NCBI GenBank assembly: GCA_018335935.1
Contig: JAGXRG010000001.1
Coordinates: 46,326 to 110,325, forward strand
Direction: 5' to 3'
Source of the DNA: Chitinophagaceae bacterium
GTDB lineage: Bacteria > Bacteroidota > Bacteroidia > Chitinophagales > Chitinophagaceae
Length of the DNA stretch: 64,000 bases
The position numbers and the translations under genes were made by a program. Below, piece after piece: positions 1-9,454 of this stretch. How positions within the stretch are numbered: the stretch's first letter is position 1; each line of letters starts with the position of its first letter. The notes beneath the pieces were generated by a model, which did not search any database, had not been told where the DNA came from, and worked only from the letters and a program-made list of their open reading frames with translations.

Positions 1-56
1 AGCACTTGTTTTTACAATTGTATTTGCTTTAATTGTTATGCCAAAAAAGAAATAAC

Positions 57-572
57 ATGATTGATTATAAAAACATTAAAGAATTTTTGCCACAAGATTT
101 TCATGATGAATCAAGGGTTTGGATTTATCAAAGTAACAGAATACTCAGTATGTCTGAAGCTTTTACTATTGAGCCACTTTTAAATAGTTTTATAGAACAA
201 TGGAAAAGTCATGGCTCACCAGTTAAAGGATTTGCTAACTTAATTTTTGGCCAGTTTATTATTATCATGGCCGATGAATCTAAAACTCAAGTTGGTGGTT
301 GTAGTACAGACAGCAGTGTTCGTTTAATAAAGCAAATTGAGCAAGAATTACAAATAGAATTGTTTAACCGTCAAAATCTTGCATTTATTATTAAAGATAA
401 AATTCAAATTCTTCCAATGCAACAAATTAATTATGCATTAGAAAATGAATTTATTAATTCAGATACTTTATACTTTAATAATCTGGTAGCCACAAAAAAG
501 GAATTAATTGAAAAATGGATTATTCCTGTAAAAGAAAGCTGGTTAGCTTCTAGGTTAGTTGTAAATAGCTAG
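57..572 (+). CDS. conserved hypothetical protein (Bacteroidota-type)
   Basis: Open ORF; ATG at 57 (MIDYKNIKEFLPQDF...) is a more likely start than 33. No catalytic motif recognised. Confidence 0.7.
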   Translation: MIDYKNIKEFLPQDFHDESRVWIYQSNRILSMSEAFTIEPLLNSFIEQWKSHGSPVKGFANLIFGQFIIIMADESKTQVGGCSTDSSVRLIKQIEQELQIELFNRQNLAFIIKDKIQILPMQQINYALENEFINSDTLYFNNLVATKKELIEKWIIPVKESWLASRLVVNS

Positions 573-580
573 AATGATAA

Positions 581-729
581 TTGTAAATTGTTAATTATAA
601 ATTGTAAATTCAATTCTCTTTTTTTTACTACTTACTACTTACTACTTACTACTTACTACTTACTACTTACTACTTACTACTTACTACTTACTACTTACTA
701 CTTACTAACTACTAACTACTAGCTCCTAC
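581..729. repeat. heptamer tandem arrays: degenerate TTGTAAA-type units (581-611), then (TTACTAC)x11 perfect (625-701) with decaying copies to about 729
   Basis: Read directly: TTGTAAA TTGTTAA TTATAAA TTGTAAA, then 11 exact TTACTAC units, then TTACTAA CTACTAA CTACTAG CTCCTAC running into the stop codon of the minus-strand gene. Confidence 0.95.
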
Positions 730-1823
730 TCCACCCAATCAGCAATAAAAACATTTGTATCTCTAGTTCCTCCATTATTTCTATTACTTGAGAATACAAT
801 TTTTTTACCATCCGGACTAAACATAGGAAAAGCATCAAAACCCTTGTCTCTACTAATTTTTTCTAAGCCATTTCCATTAATATCAGTTAAGTACATATTA
901 AAAGGAAATCCCCTTTTGTACTCATGATTGCTGCAGAAGATGATGTGTTTGCTATCGGGAGTAAAATTAGGAGCCCAATTTGCATTGCCTAAATTAGTAA
1001 TTTGCTTTGCATTAGAACCATCAGCATCTGCAACCCAAACTTCCATTTTAGTGGGAGCCACTAAGCCTTCTTGTAACAATTCTTTATACTCTTTTATTTC
1101 TGCTTCAGTTTTTGGTCTGCTTGCACGCCAAACAATTTTCTTTCCATCAGGGCTAAACCAAGCTCCACCATCATAACCTAATTCAGAAGTAATTCTAGTA
1201 ACTTTTTCTGTTTCTAGATCCATTATGTATAAATCCAAATCTCCGTCTCGAGTAGAGCAAAAAATCATTTTTTTACCATCAGGAGAAAGTGTTGCTTCTG
1301 CATCATAACCTTTATGATCGGTTAATTGTTTCACTACTTTTCCGTTTAAATCTGCCATAAATATGTCGTATGTATCATAAACTGGCCAAATGTATTTATT
1401 GCCATATTTTGCTCTATCTACATTTGGTGGACAATTATCACCACCTAAATGAGTACTGGCATAAATAATATGTTTACCATCTTTCATAAAATAAGCACAA
1501 GTTGTTCTACCTTTTCCAGTACTTACTAATTTATAATCAAACTCTTTATTTTTCGAAGTTGGAATTTTTCCCAAAAACATTTGATCACATTCGATGCCTT
1601 CTTTAGGATTTGTTCTTTGAAAAATTAAACTTTTACCATCGTAACTCCAATACGCTTCTGCGTTATCTCCACCAAAAGTTAATTGCCTAATATTTTTGAA
1701 GTGAGTTTCATTGGCATAATGAAGTGAATCTATGGATTGTGATGGTCTTTCTTGTGCACGAACTTGAACACAAGTAAATAAAATAAAAATAACTAGTAAT
1801 GATAGTTTAATAAAATTTTTCAT
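726..1823 (-). CDS. TolB-like/PD40 WD40-type beta-propeller protein, secreted
   Basis: Repeated FSPDGKKIVF/LSPDGKKMIF motifs and a signal peptide (MKNFIKLSLLVIFILFTCVQVRAQ). Start chosen at 1823. Confidence 0.85.
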   Translation of the reverse strand: MKNFIKLSLLVIFILFTCVQVRAQERPSQSIDSLHYANETHFKNIRQLTFGGDNAEAYWSYDGKSLIFQRTNPKEGIECDQMFLGKIPTSKNKEFDYKLVSTGKGRTTCAYFMKDGKHIIYASTHLGGDNCPPNVDRAKYGNKYIWPVYDTYDIFMADLNGKVVKQLTDHKGYDAEATLSPDGKKMIFCSTRDGDLDLYIMDLETEKVTRITSELGYDGGAWFSPDGKKIVWRASRPKTEAEIKEYKELLQEGLVAPTKMEVWVADADGSNAKQITNLGNANWAPNFTPDSKHIIFCSNHEYKRGFPFNMYLTDINGNGLEKISRDKGFDAFPMFSPDGKKIVFSSNRNNGGTRDTNVFIADWVE

Positions 1824-1915
1824 CTTGCAAAAATACAATTTGCACTTAGCCTTTTATCATAGAATTGTAATATTCTGAACTGATTTTCATCATTACTCTA
1901 AAATAAAAAGCAAAA

Positions 1916-1934
1916 GGCTTCAAAAATTGAAGCC
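1916..1934. terminator. stem-loop GGCTTCAA-AAA-TTGAAGCC
   Basis: Perfect 8-bp stem with 3-nt loop in an intergenic region; no clear U-tract. Confidence 0.4.
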
Positions 1935-1985
1935 AATTGCATGTTGAGAAAGGTAGAAGTTTAAGCTAATGTAGTGTTCAGCAAA

Positions 1986-2013
1986 CCTGCCTGCTAGGAT
2001 TTAAACAGGCAGG
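1986..2013. repeat. GC-rich palindrome CCTGCCTG-N12-CAGGCAGG
   Basis: Perfect 8-bp inverted repeat in an otherwise AT-rich intergenic region. Confidence 0.75.
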
Positions 2014-2144
2014 ATTTCTTGTAAAGAAACACAACTGAGGTTTTTCAATTATTATTAATTTTCAAAAGATCTGAGTAATACCAAACGCGATTTTAAACTC
2101 ATTTGATAGCACAAATCTGAAACATAATTTTCTTTCAAACAAGA

Positions 2145-2203
2145 GTAGAATTACGCAATTTTTATACGTAATTCTACGCAATATTTTACGTAGTTTTACG
2201 CAA
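2145..2203. promoter_or_regulatory. phased ACG(C/T)A motif array with an 11-bp perfect inverted repeat
   Basis: GTAGAATTACG (2145-2155)/CGTAATTCTAC (2167-2177); ACGCAA at 2153, 2176, 2198 and ACGTA at 2166, 2188. Confidence 0.6.
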
Positions 2204-2251
2204 GTTTAGTATTCAATTTTTGACTTATTTTACTCATTAATAATATATTTT

Positions 2252-2557
2252 ATGCCATTAAGTACAAATCCACACGTTATCAGTCTACAAGAAGCTGACG
2301 ATCTGATCAATAAATTTGCTGCAAACAAAGAAGCAATTCTTAATGGCGAATTTCAAGGTCAATCTATTTTTTATGATAGTGGTTCTTTTGATAAAGAATC
2401 TATTGATCTTTTATTAGCAAGCTATCCAAGAAACACAGGTCTCAGAATTTATTTAGGTATGGATGATGAGAACAAAATTAAATATGTGCTCAAACTAAAA
2501 GATGAAAATGGTAATGATGTTAATGATGTTATTTTAGAAAGAAGTTTAATACCATAA
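2252..2557 (+). CDS. hypothetical protein
   Basis: 101-aa ORF directly downstream of the motif array and upstream of the two-component genes. Confidence 0.7.
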   Translation: MPLSTNPHVISLQEADDLINKFAANKEAILNGEFQGQSIFYDSGSFDKESIDLLLASYPRNTGLRIYLGMDDENKIKYVLKLKDENGNDVNDVILERSLIP

Positions 2558-2567
2558 ATTAATAAGA

Positions 2568-3197
2568 ATGTTTTGGTATTTTTCAGCTTTAAGTTGTGTT
2601 TTACCTGCTCTATTAGGTTTTATTTATAAGAGCAGATTTAGTAAATCTTACTACCCACTTGTGTATGTTCTTATACTAGCTTTTTTTACTGAACTATTAG
2701 CAATCTTAAGCGAACTCATTGAAATACCTATTCTCAAAAGCAGTGCTTATAATGTTTATATTATTGTAAGCTATGCCTTATTTCTTTATTTTTTTGTACT
2801 CTTAAAAGTTTATCAAAAAAATATTGCTGCCACTTTTTTTTTGATAGTTGTCCTTTCAAATATTATTGAACTTATGATAATTCCACGAGGAAATATTATG
2901 ATGTTTACATCAATATTTGAGTCCATAGTAATTACAATGGGTTGTCTTAAAATTATATCACAAGAAATTTTTACAAAAGGATTGTTATATCATAGCTTTC
3001 TTTCTATAGTAGCTTTTAGTACAATAGTGCTGAGCTTATTCGATATTTTTAATTCCATAATTGGATACATTGTTACACTTCCCTATACACTTAAGTATAA
3101 TATTTCTATAATTTACAAAACTGTAAATGCACTTTATTACCTAGTTTTAACTTTCGCTTTTTATAGATTAATATGGAAGAACAAGTTATCACAATAG
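2568..3197 (+). CDS. multi-pass integral membrane protein
   Basis: Very hydrophobic 209-aa ORF overlapping the next gene by 25 nt. Confidence 0.75.
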   Translation: MFWYFSALSCVLPALLGFIYKSRFSKSYYPLVYVLILAFFTELLAILSELIEIPILKSSAYNVYIIVSYALFLYFFVLLKVYQKNIAATFFLIVVLSNIIELMIIPRGNIMMFTSIFESIVITMGCLKIISQEIFTKGLLYHSFLSIVAFSTIVLSLFDIFNSIIGYIVTLPYTLKYNISIIYKTVNALYYLVLTFAFYRLIWKNKLSQ

Positions 3198-3931
3198 CAC
3201 TTTTATCATCACTTTTATTAGTAATTGTTATTGCTTCATTTTATTATTTTGTGAACAAGCAACATAAAAAAATAATTGAATGGCAAGAAGCAAGGGTTAA
3301 TGCCGAGATAGTAACGCTTGAAAGTGAAAGAAAAAAAATAGCTACAGATTTACATGATGATATTGGTCCGCTTTTAAGCAGTATTAAAATGCAGCTATCT
3401 GTTATAGATACAAATGATGAAACAGATTTTAATATAATTACAAAATCAAAATCCCAAATTGATGAAGTAATTACCAAATTTAGAATTATAGCAACTAATT
3501 TATTGCCCAATTCACTATTAAGAGACGGATTAAATACCGCCATTAAAAATTTTATTGAAAGAGTGAATCATACCTCACTAAAAATAAAATTTGAGAGCAA
3601 TGCAAATAGTTTAAATGAACATTTTCAGGTAAACATTTATAGAATAATTCAAGAGATTATTCATAATACCATTAAACATGCAAAAGCAAATTTTTTAACT
3701 ATAACCATTCTTCAAAAAAAAGATTCCATAATCATAAACACTACTGATGATGGAATAGGATTTATATTTCAAAATATTGCTGACATTAAAACTATTGGTA
3801 TGCTTAGTTTACAAAGCAGGGTATCTTTATTAAATGGGAAATTGAATATAGAAAGTGAGTTGGGTAAAGGAACAAAATTCATAATTCATTTACCACTAAC
3901 AGATTTAATCAATACTAATGGAAAAAATTAA
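3173..3931 (+). CDS. sensor histidine kinase, NarL/DegS-type (HisKA_3)
   Basis: One N-terminal TM; ERKKIATDLHDDIGPLLSSIKMQL H-box; HATPase N/G boxes (EIIHNTIKHAKA, DDGIGF). Confidence 0.93.
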   Translation: MEEQVITIALLSSLLLVIVIASFYYFVNKQHKKIIEWQEARVNAEIVTLESERKKIATDLHDDIGPLLSSIKMQLSVIDTNDETDFNIITKSKSQIDEVITKFRIIATNLLPNSLLRDGLNTAIKNFIERVNHTSLKIKFESNANSLNEHFQVNIYRIIQEIIHNTIKHAKANFLTITILQKKDSIIINTTDDGIGFIFQNIADIKTIGMLSLQSRVSLLNGKLNIESELGKGTKFIIHLPLTDLINTNGKN

Positions 3932-4583
3932 TATTGTTATTGCTGATGATCATGAAATATATCGTGATGGGCTTAAACTTATGTTTCAAAAACAAAAAGA
4001 AATTAAAGTAATTGGAGAAGTTGATAATGGACAAGATTTAGTTGCCATAGCACAAAAACTTCAACCAGATGTTATATTAACAGATATTAAAATGCCTATT
4101 TTAAATGGAATTGAATCAACACTAAAAATTGTATCATCAAATCATAATATTGGCATTATAGCTTTAAGTATGTATGATGATAATGATCTTATAGTAGAAA
4201 TGCTCGAAGCTGGGGCAAAAGGTTATTTGCAAAAAAATGCTAATAAAGAGCAAATTATAGATGCAATAAAGACTGTAGCTTTAGGGCAAGTATATTACTG
4301 CAATAGCACCAGTGAAAGTTTAACCAAATTAATATACAAAAGCAAAATATTTAATCCTTACTTAAATAAAAAAGTTATAGAGTTTACTGATCGAGAGTTA
4401 GAAGTTATAACATTAATATGCAAAGAATATTCAACCAAACAAATTGCTGAAAAATTTTTTTTAAGTTTAAGAACTATAGAAGGTATTAAATTAAAAATTC
4501 AAGAAAAAATAAATGCTTCAAATACTACTGGTATTGTAATATATGCTGTAAAAAATGGCTTGGTTGATTTAGAAAGCATTTAA
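3918..4583 (+). CDS. response regulator, NarL/FixJ family with LuxR-type HTH
   Basis: Receiver domain (IADDHEIYRDGL, TDIKMPILNGIE) and HTH (FTDRELEVITLICKEYSTKQIAEKFFLSLRTIEG). Confidence 0.95.
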   Translation: MEKINIVIADDHEIYRDGLKLMFQKQKEIKVIGEVDNGQDLVAIAQKLQPDVILTDIKMPILNGIESTLKIVSSNHNIGIIALSMYDDNDLIVEMLEAGAKGYLQKNANKEQIIDAIKTVALGQVYYCNSTSESLTKLIYKSKIFNPYLNKKVIEFTDRELEVITLICKEYSTKQIAEKFFLSLRTIEGIKLKIQEKINASNTTGIVIYAVKNGLVDLESI

Positions 4584-4614
4584 ATGCAAATTGTATTCAG
4601 GGTTTATAAAATAG

Positions 4615-4643
4615 AAAAAGGTTTCAATTGCTTGAAACCTTTA
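4615..4643. terminator. bidirectional-type terminator AAAAAGGTTTCAA-TTGC-TTGAAACCTTT
   Basis: Perfect stem between the response regulator and the convergent tRNA. Confidence 0.75.
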
Positions 4644-4654
4644 CTATCATTGAG

Positions 4655-4729
4655 TGGGAGTTGACGGGGTCGAACCGCCGACCCTCTGCTTGTAAGGCAG
4701 ATGCTCTAAACCAACTGAGCTAAACTCCC
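4655..4729 (-). tRNA. tRNA-Val (UAC anticodon)
   Basis: Minus strand GGGAGTTTAGCTCAGTTGGTTTAGAGCATCTGCCTTACAAGCAGAGGGTCGGCGGTTCGACCCCGTCAACTCCCA: 7-bp acceptor stem, CTTACAA anticodon loop, T-loop GGTTCGACCCC. CCA not encoded. Confidence 0.95.
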
Positions 4730-4824
4730 TTTTCCCGTTTTGGGAGTGCAAAAATAGGGGCTCATTTATATTTTCCAAAAAAACTAACAATTATATTTTA
4801 GAAACTTTATTGAGTTTCACACTG

Positions 4825-6069
4825 CTAACTTCTAATTGCCTCTACAGGATTCATTTTTGCTGCAATAGATGCAGGAACAATTCCTGCAACTAATCCAATA
4901 ATTACACAAATACTAACTGCTAAAAACAAAATACTTGGAGCTATAATTAAAGGAAATGGCATAAATGAGCTCATGGCTAAAATTAATAAGTAAACCATAC
5001 TTACTCCTAATATTCCTCCTATGATACACAAAAAAGCACTTTCTAATAAAAACTCAGTTAATATAGTTCTACGCTTAGCTCCTATTGCTTTTTTTAGTCC
5101 TATTTGACTTGTTCTTTCTCTTACAGTTACAAACATAATATTTGCAACTCCAAAGCCTCCTACCAGTAAACTCAATCCTGCAATAAACCATCCTCCTAAA
5201 TTTACAGAGCCAAAAACTTTTGTTACTTCTTCTCCAAGTTGATTAATATCATTCAGTGCAAAATCATCTTCTTCCTTAGGACTTAATCTATGTAATTGTC
5301 TCATTACACCTCTTAATTCATCAGACAAAGCAACAGAAGCAACATTTTCTTTTCCTTGAACCATGATTACAGGATTACAAAACCTTACATTATATACTGA
5401 AGCAAAATATCTGTAAGCAAATAAAAAAGCATGATCATAATCAAATCCATCTAAAATACTTTTACCTTGTTTTTCTATAACCCCAATAATATAAGTGGCT
5501 TTTCCATTAATATTAATGGTTTTGCCCACAGCTCTTTGTGCACTACCTAAAAGCATTGTAGCATACTCGTGCCCAATAACTGCAACTGAGGTTCCTCGCT
5601 CAAAATCCATTTCTGAAAAATATCTGCCTTGGTCTATTACTATATTTTGTATTTTATTAAAATCTTCTGTAATACAATAAATAGATGCACTATTTAAAAC
5701 TTTATCTTCGAATATTGCATTTGAACTTGTTTGTGCATATAAGCAAACATTACTGGCTAAAGAACTCTTTTGTTTTATAAATGACATTTCAGCATACTTA
5801 GGCTCTGGACGTTTAATATATTTCCACCAAGGATATTCTGGCCCACCACTATATTGCCATTTATCAATATAAATTGTATTGCTGCCAAACGATTTTAAAT
5901 CAGACTTTATCTTACCCTCCAAACTATTAATTGTGGCTAATATGCTAATAATACAAAATATACCAAATGCTATTCCTAATAAAGAAAGTGCACTTCTTAA
6001 TTTATTATTTCGCAACTCTTGAAGAGCCATCTTAAAACTATTCCATAATATTCTATATAACTTTAGCAT
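4825..6069 (-). CDS. ABC transporter permease, MacB/FtsX type
   Basis: N-terminal ELRNNKLRSALSLLGIAFGIFCII, periplasmic MacB_PCD-like domain, C-terminal FtsX TMs (VRERTSQIGLKKAIGAKRRTILTEFLLES). Confidence 0.92.
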   Translation of the reverse strand: MLKLYRILWNSFKMALQELRNNKLRSALSLLGIAFGIFCIISILATINSLEGKIKSDLKSFGSNTIYIDKWQYSGGPEYPWWKYIKRPEPKYAEMSFIKQKSSLASNVCLYAQTSSNAIFEDKVLNSASIYCITEDFNKIQNIVIDQGRYFSEMDFERGTSVAVIGHEYATMLLGSAQRAVGKTININGKATYIIGVIEKQGKSILDGFDYDHAFLFAYRYFASVYNVRFCNPVIMVQGKENVASVALSDELRGVMRQLHRLSPKEEDDFALNDINQLGEEVTKVFGSVNLGGWFIAGLSLLVGGFGVANIMFVTVRERTSQIGLKKAIGAKRRTILTEFLLESAFLCIIGGILGVSMVYLLILAMSSFMPFPLIIAPSILFLAVSICVIIGLVAGIVPASIAAKMNPVEAIRS

Positions 6070-6231
6070 GTTTCAAAAGTAAGCTTGAAGTATAACTTAA
6101 AAAACTTTACCTGTAAAATTGTGATGAACAGTAAAATAGTTCCATAAAAAGTAAAATAGTAACTTTTAAAAATTATTTTATCTAAACTTACAACGTTATT
6201 TTTGCAATATTCAAAACCACAACTTTGTTAT

Positions 6232-6915
6232 ATGACTTGGAAACAGATGTTTACTTCTTCAGTTGGTAAGAAATTAGTAATGGGCTTTACTGGTATTTTC
6301 TTGATTTTATTTTTAATTGTACACGTTGGTTTAAACGCCTGCATTTGGGCTAATGATGGAGGTGAAATGTTTAATAAAGCTGCTCATTTTATGGGCTCTA
6401 ATTTAATTCCTAGAATTCTTGAAATAGGCTTATTTGTTGGCTTTATTTTACACATTGTTCAAGGGTATATGCTAACTCTTCAGAATAATAAAGCAAGATC
6501 TGTAGGTTATGCAGTAAACTACAAAGATGGAAGCAAATGGTATAGCAGAAGCATGGCTTTATTAGGAAGTATAATTCTCATTTTTCTTATTATACATCTT
6601 TCACATTTCTGGATTCCTAACAGAATGCAACAAGGATTAACTTTAGGAAACGAAAAAGATTTGTATGCTTTAATGAAAGAAACATTTTCTGGTAACGACT
6701 CTAGAACATTAATTACAATTGTAGTTTATATTTTAGGTTGTGCAGCTTTGGGATATCACTTAGCACATGGATTTCAAAGTGCTTTTAAAACTTTAGGTAT
6801 TCATAATAAAAAATATTTTCAAATGTTAGCTGCAATTGGCTTTATTTTTTCAATTGTTGTTTGTTTAGCATTTGCTTTAATGCCACTTAGTTTTCATTTT
6901 GGTTGGATTAATTAA
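6232..6915 (+). CDS. sdhC: succinate dehydrogenase cytochrome b subunit
   Basis: Membrane subunit (SSVGKKLVMGFTGIFLILFLIVHVGLN) followed by sdhA and sdhB. Confidence 0.92.
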   Translation: MTWKQMFTSSVGKKLVMGFTGIFLILFLIVHVGLNACIWANDGGEMFNKAAHFMGSNLIPRILEIGLFVGFILHIVQGYMLTLQNNKARSVGYAVNYKDGSKWYSRSMALLGSIILIFLIIHLSHFWIPNRMQQGLTLGNEKDLYALMKETFSGNDSRTLITIVVYILGCAALGYHLAHGFQSAFKTLGIHNKKYFQMLAAIGFIFSIVVCLAFALMPLSFHFGWIN

Positions 6916-7007
6916 ACAATTAGTGAATTTGACAATTCGACAATTGCTGTCAATTCACTTATTTATTAAACAATTGTCGAATTGCCGAATTGTCAAATTA
7001 CTTAATT
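6916..7007. repeat. long inverted repeat of octamer units (ACAATTCG-type) in the sdhC-sdhA gap
   Basis: Left TTAGTGAATTTGACAATTCGACAATTG; right CAATTGTCGAATTGCCGAATTGTCAAATTACTTAA. Arms match apart from one extra 8-bp unit and a few mismatches. Confidence 0.85.
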
Positions 7008-8981
7008 ATGTTAGAAGCTAAAATACCTGCAGGAAAATTAGAAGACAAATGGACTGATTATAAAGGTCATTGCAAGTTAGTAAACCCTGCCAACAAAAGA
7101 AAATTAGAAGTTATTGTTGTTGGAACCGGATTAGCTGGAGCTAGTGCTGCTGCTAGCTTAGGTGAAATGGGATATAAAGTAAAAGCATTTTGCTTTCAAG
7201 ATTCTCCTCGAAGAGCACATAGCATTGCTGCCCAAGGTGGAATTAATGCAGCAAAAAATTATCAGAACGATGGTGATAGTATTTTTAGATTATTCTATGA
7301 TACCATTAAAGGTGGAGATTATCGTTCTCGTGAAGCCAACGTTCATCGTTTAGCAGAAGTTTCTGCAAATATTATTGATCAATGTGTTGCACAAGGTGTT
7401 CCCTTTGCACGTGAATATGGTGGACTTTTAAGCAATAGAAGTTTTGGTGGAACTCAAGTACAACGTACATTCTATGCTGCTGGTCAAACTGGTCAGCAAT
7501 TATTAATAGGTGCCTATCAAGCCTTAGAACGTCAGGTTGCTTTAGGCAATGTAACCATGTATGCTCGACATGAAATGTTAGATATTGTTAAGATAGATGA
7601 TAAAGCTCGTGGTATAATTGCTCGTGATTTAGTGAGTGGAAAATTAGAACGTCATTTTGGACATGCAGTTTTATTATGTACTGGAGGCTATGGTAATGTT
7701 TTTTACCTCTCTACAAATGCCATGGGCAGTAATGTAACAGCAGCTTGGAAAGCCCATAAACAAGGTGCTGCATTTGCAAATCCTTGCTTCACACAAATTC
7801 ATCCAACTTGTATTCCAGTTAGTGGAGATCATCAATCTAAACTTACTTTAATGAGCGAAAGTTTAAGAAACGATGGTAGAATTTGGGTACCTAAAAAACA
7901 AGGTGATAATAGAAAATCTGTTGATATTCCAGAAGAAGAAAGAGATTATTATTTAGAGAGAAGATATCCTGCTTTTGGAAACCTTGTACCTAGAGATGTG
8001 GCTTCAAGAGCTGCAAAAGAAAGATGTGATGCAGGTTATGGTGTAGGTACTTCTAAACAAGCTGTATATCTAGATTTTTCTGATGCCATTCAACGCTATG
8101 GAAGAGCAGAAGTTAGCAAAAGAAATTTAGGCGAGGTTAGTGCTGAAGAAGTTACTCGTTTAGGGAAAGAAGTGGTTAAAGAAAAGTATGGTAATTTATT
8201 CGATATGTACGAAAAAATTACAGGTGAAAATCCATACGAAGTGGCGATGAGAATTTATCCCGCTGTACATTATACAATGGGTGGTTTATGGGTAGATTAT
8301 GAATTAATGACGAATGTTAGAGGGTTATACGCTTTGGGTGAAGCCAACTTTAGTGATCATGGTGCCAACCGTTTAGGTGCAAGTGCTTTAATGCAAGGCT
8401 TAGCAGATGGATATTTTGTTATACCATATACTTTAGGTAATTTTTTAGCCGATGAAATTTATGCTAAATCCATCGAAACTAATCATCCTGCTTTTGAAGA
8501 AGCAGAACAAAAAGTGAATGATAGAATTCAAACTTTAATGAATATAAAGGGTACTCAATCTGTTGAAAGTTTTCACAAACGTTTAGGTAAAATAATGTGG
8601 GATAAATGTGGCATGGCCCGTAATGCTGAAGGATTACAACAAGCCATTAAAGAAATTCAGCAATTAAAAAAAGAATTTTGGAGCGATGTGAGAATTCCTG
8701 GATCTATAAATGAGTTTAATCCAGAATTGGATAAAGCAGGAAGAGTGGCTGATTTTATTGAGCTGGGTGAATTAATGTGTTTAGATGCTTTAACGAGAGA
8801 AGAAAGTTGTGGTGGGCATTTTAGAGAAGAACATCAAACAGAAGAAGGTGAAGCTTTAAGACATGATGATAAATTTATGTACGTTTCTGCATGGCAAATG
8901 AAAGGCGAACATGAATGGGAATTGATTAAAGAAACATTGAATTATGATGTTATTAAACCAACACAAAGAAATTATAAATAA
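7008..8981 (+). CDS. sdhA: succinate dehydrogenase/fumarate reductase flavoprotein subunit
   Basis: FAD-binding [36 protein letters not shown], active-site region [29 protein letters not shown]. Start MLEAKIPAG at 7008. Confidence 0.96.
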   Translation: MLEAKIPAGKLEDKWTDYKGHCKLVNPANKRKLEVIVVGTGLAGASAAASLGEMGYKVKAFCFQDSPRRAHSIAAQGGINAAKNYQNDGDSIFRLFYDTIKGGDYRSREANVHRLAEVSANIIDQCVAQGVPFAREYGGLLSNRSFGGTQVQRTFYAAGQTGQQLLIGAYQALERQVALGNVTMYARHEMLDIVKIDDKARGIIARDLVSGKLERHFGHAVLLCTGGYGNVFYLSTNAMGSNVTAAWKAHKQGAAFANPCFTQIHPTCIPVSGDHQSKLTLMSESLRNDGRIWVPKKQGDNRKSVDIPEEERDYYLERRYPAFGNLVPRDVASRAAKERCDAGYGVGTSKQAVYLDFSDAIQRYGRAEVSKRNLGEVSAEEVTRLGKEVVKEKYGNLFDMYEKITGENPYEVAMRIYPAVHYTMGGLWVDYELMTNVRGLYALGEANFSDHGANRLGASALMQGLADGYFVIPYTLGNFLADEIYAKSIETNHPAFEEAEQKVNDRIQTLMNIKGTQSVESFHKRLGKIMWDKCGMARNAEGLQQAIKEIQQLKKEFWSDVRIPGSINEFNPELDKAGRVADFIELGELMCLDALTREESCGGHFREEHQTEEGEALRHDDKFMYVSAWQMKGEHEWELIKETLNYDVIKPTQRNYK

Positions 8982-8986
8982 TGATT

Positions 8987-9014
8987 CAATTTGGCAATTC
9001 GATAATTTGAAAAT
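8987..9014. repeat. left imperfect terminal inverted repeat flanking the S23-like gene
   Basis: CAATTTGGCAATTCGATAATTTGAAAAT matches the reverse complement of 9427-9454 at 24 of 28 positions. Confidence 0.8.
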
Positions 9015-9017
9015 GCT

Positions 9018-9374
9018 ATGAATTATAATAAAGAAAATGTTGTTCTAAAAAAATCAATTGCGTTTTCTTTGGCTTTGATTGATTATGTTGAGTTGCTTGA
9101 AAACAATAAAAAATTTGTTATTGCAAATCAACTCATGAAAAGTGGAACATCAATTGGGGCAAACATTCATGAAGCACAAAATGCAGAAAGTAAATTAGAT
9201 TTTATTCATAAGTTTAAAATTGCAGCAAAAGAAATAGAGGAGACCAAATATTGGTTTACACTTTGTAGAGAATCAAAAAACTATCCTAATTGCAGTAACT
9301 TAATTGAACAATTAAAAGAAATTGAAAAAATAGTAACAAAAATTATAGTATCAAGTAAAACAATTCGACAATGA
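9018..9374 (+). CDS. four helix bundle protein, S23/23S rRNA intervening-sequence protein family (TIGR02436/Avd-like)
   Basis: Family pattern SIAFSLALIDYVELLENNKKFVIANQLMKSGTSIGANIHEAQNAESKLDFIHKFKIAAKEIEETKYWFTL. Confidence 0.9.
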   Translation: MNYNKENVVLKKSIAFSLALIDYVELLENNKKFVIANQLMKSGTSIGANIHEAQNAESKLDFIHKFKIAAKEIEETKYWFTLCRESKNYPNCSNLIEQLKEIEKIVTKIIVSSKTIRQ

Positions 9375-9426
9375 GTTAATACTTCAATTCGAAAATAAAT
9401 TCAAAATAATTTTTAATAATTGTCGA

Positions 9427-9454
9427 ATTCTCAAATTGTCGAATTACCAAATTT
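9427..9454. repeat. right imperfect terminal inverted repeat flanking the S23-like gene
   Basis: ATTCTCAAATTGTCGAATTACCAAATTT, partner of 8987-9014. Confidence 0.8.

Noticed and set aside
625-701. TTACTAC array as a possible CRISPR
   Set aside because: Units are 7 bp and contiguous, with no spacers and no cas genes nearby.
928-1176. Plus-strand ORF of 82 aa
   Set aside because: Lies entirely opposite the well-supported TolB-like CDS; no recognisable motif, so treated as a shadow ORF.
4655-4729. tRNA-Val as an integration site for a genomic island
   Set aside because: No integrase and no duplicated tRNA 3' end found nearby; flanking genes look ordinary.
4825-6069. Solitary MacB-type permease as an unusual orphan
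   Set aside because: The ATPase may be encoded elsewhere; orphan permease genes are common, so not enough to call a finding.
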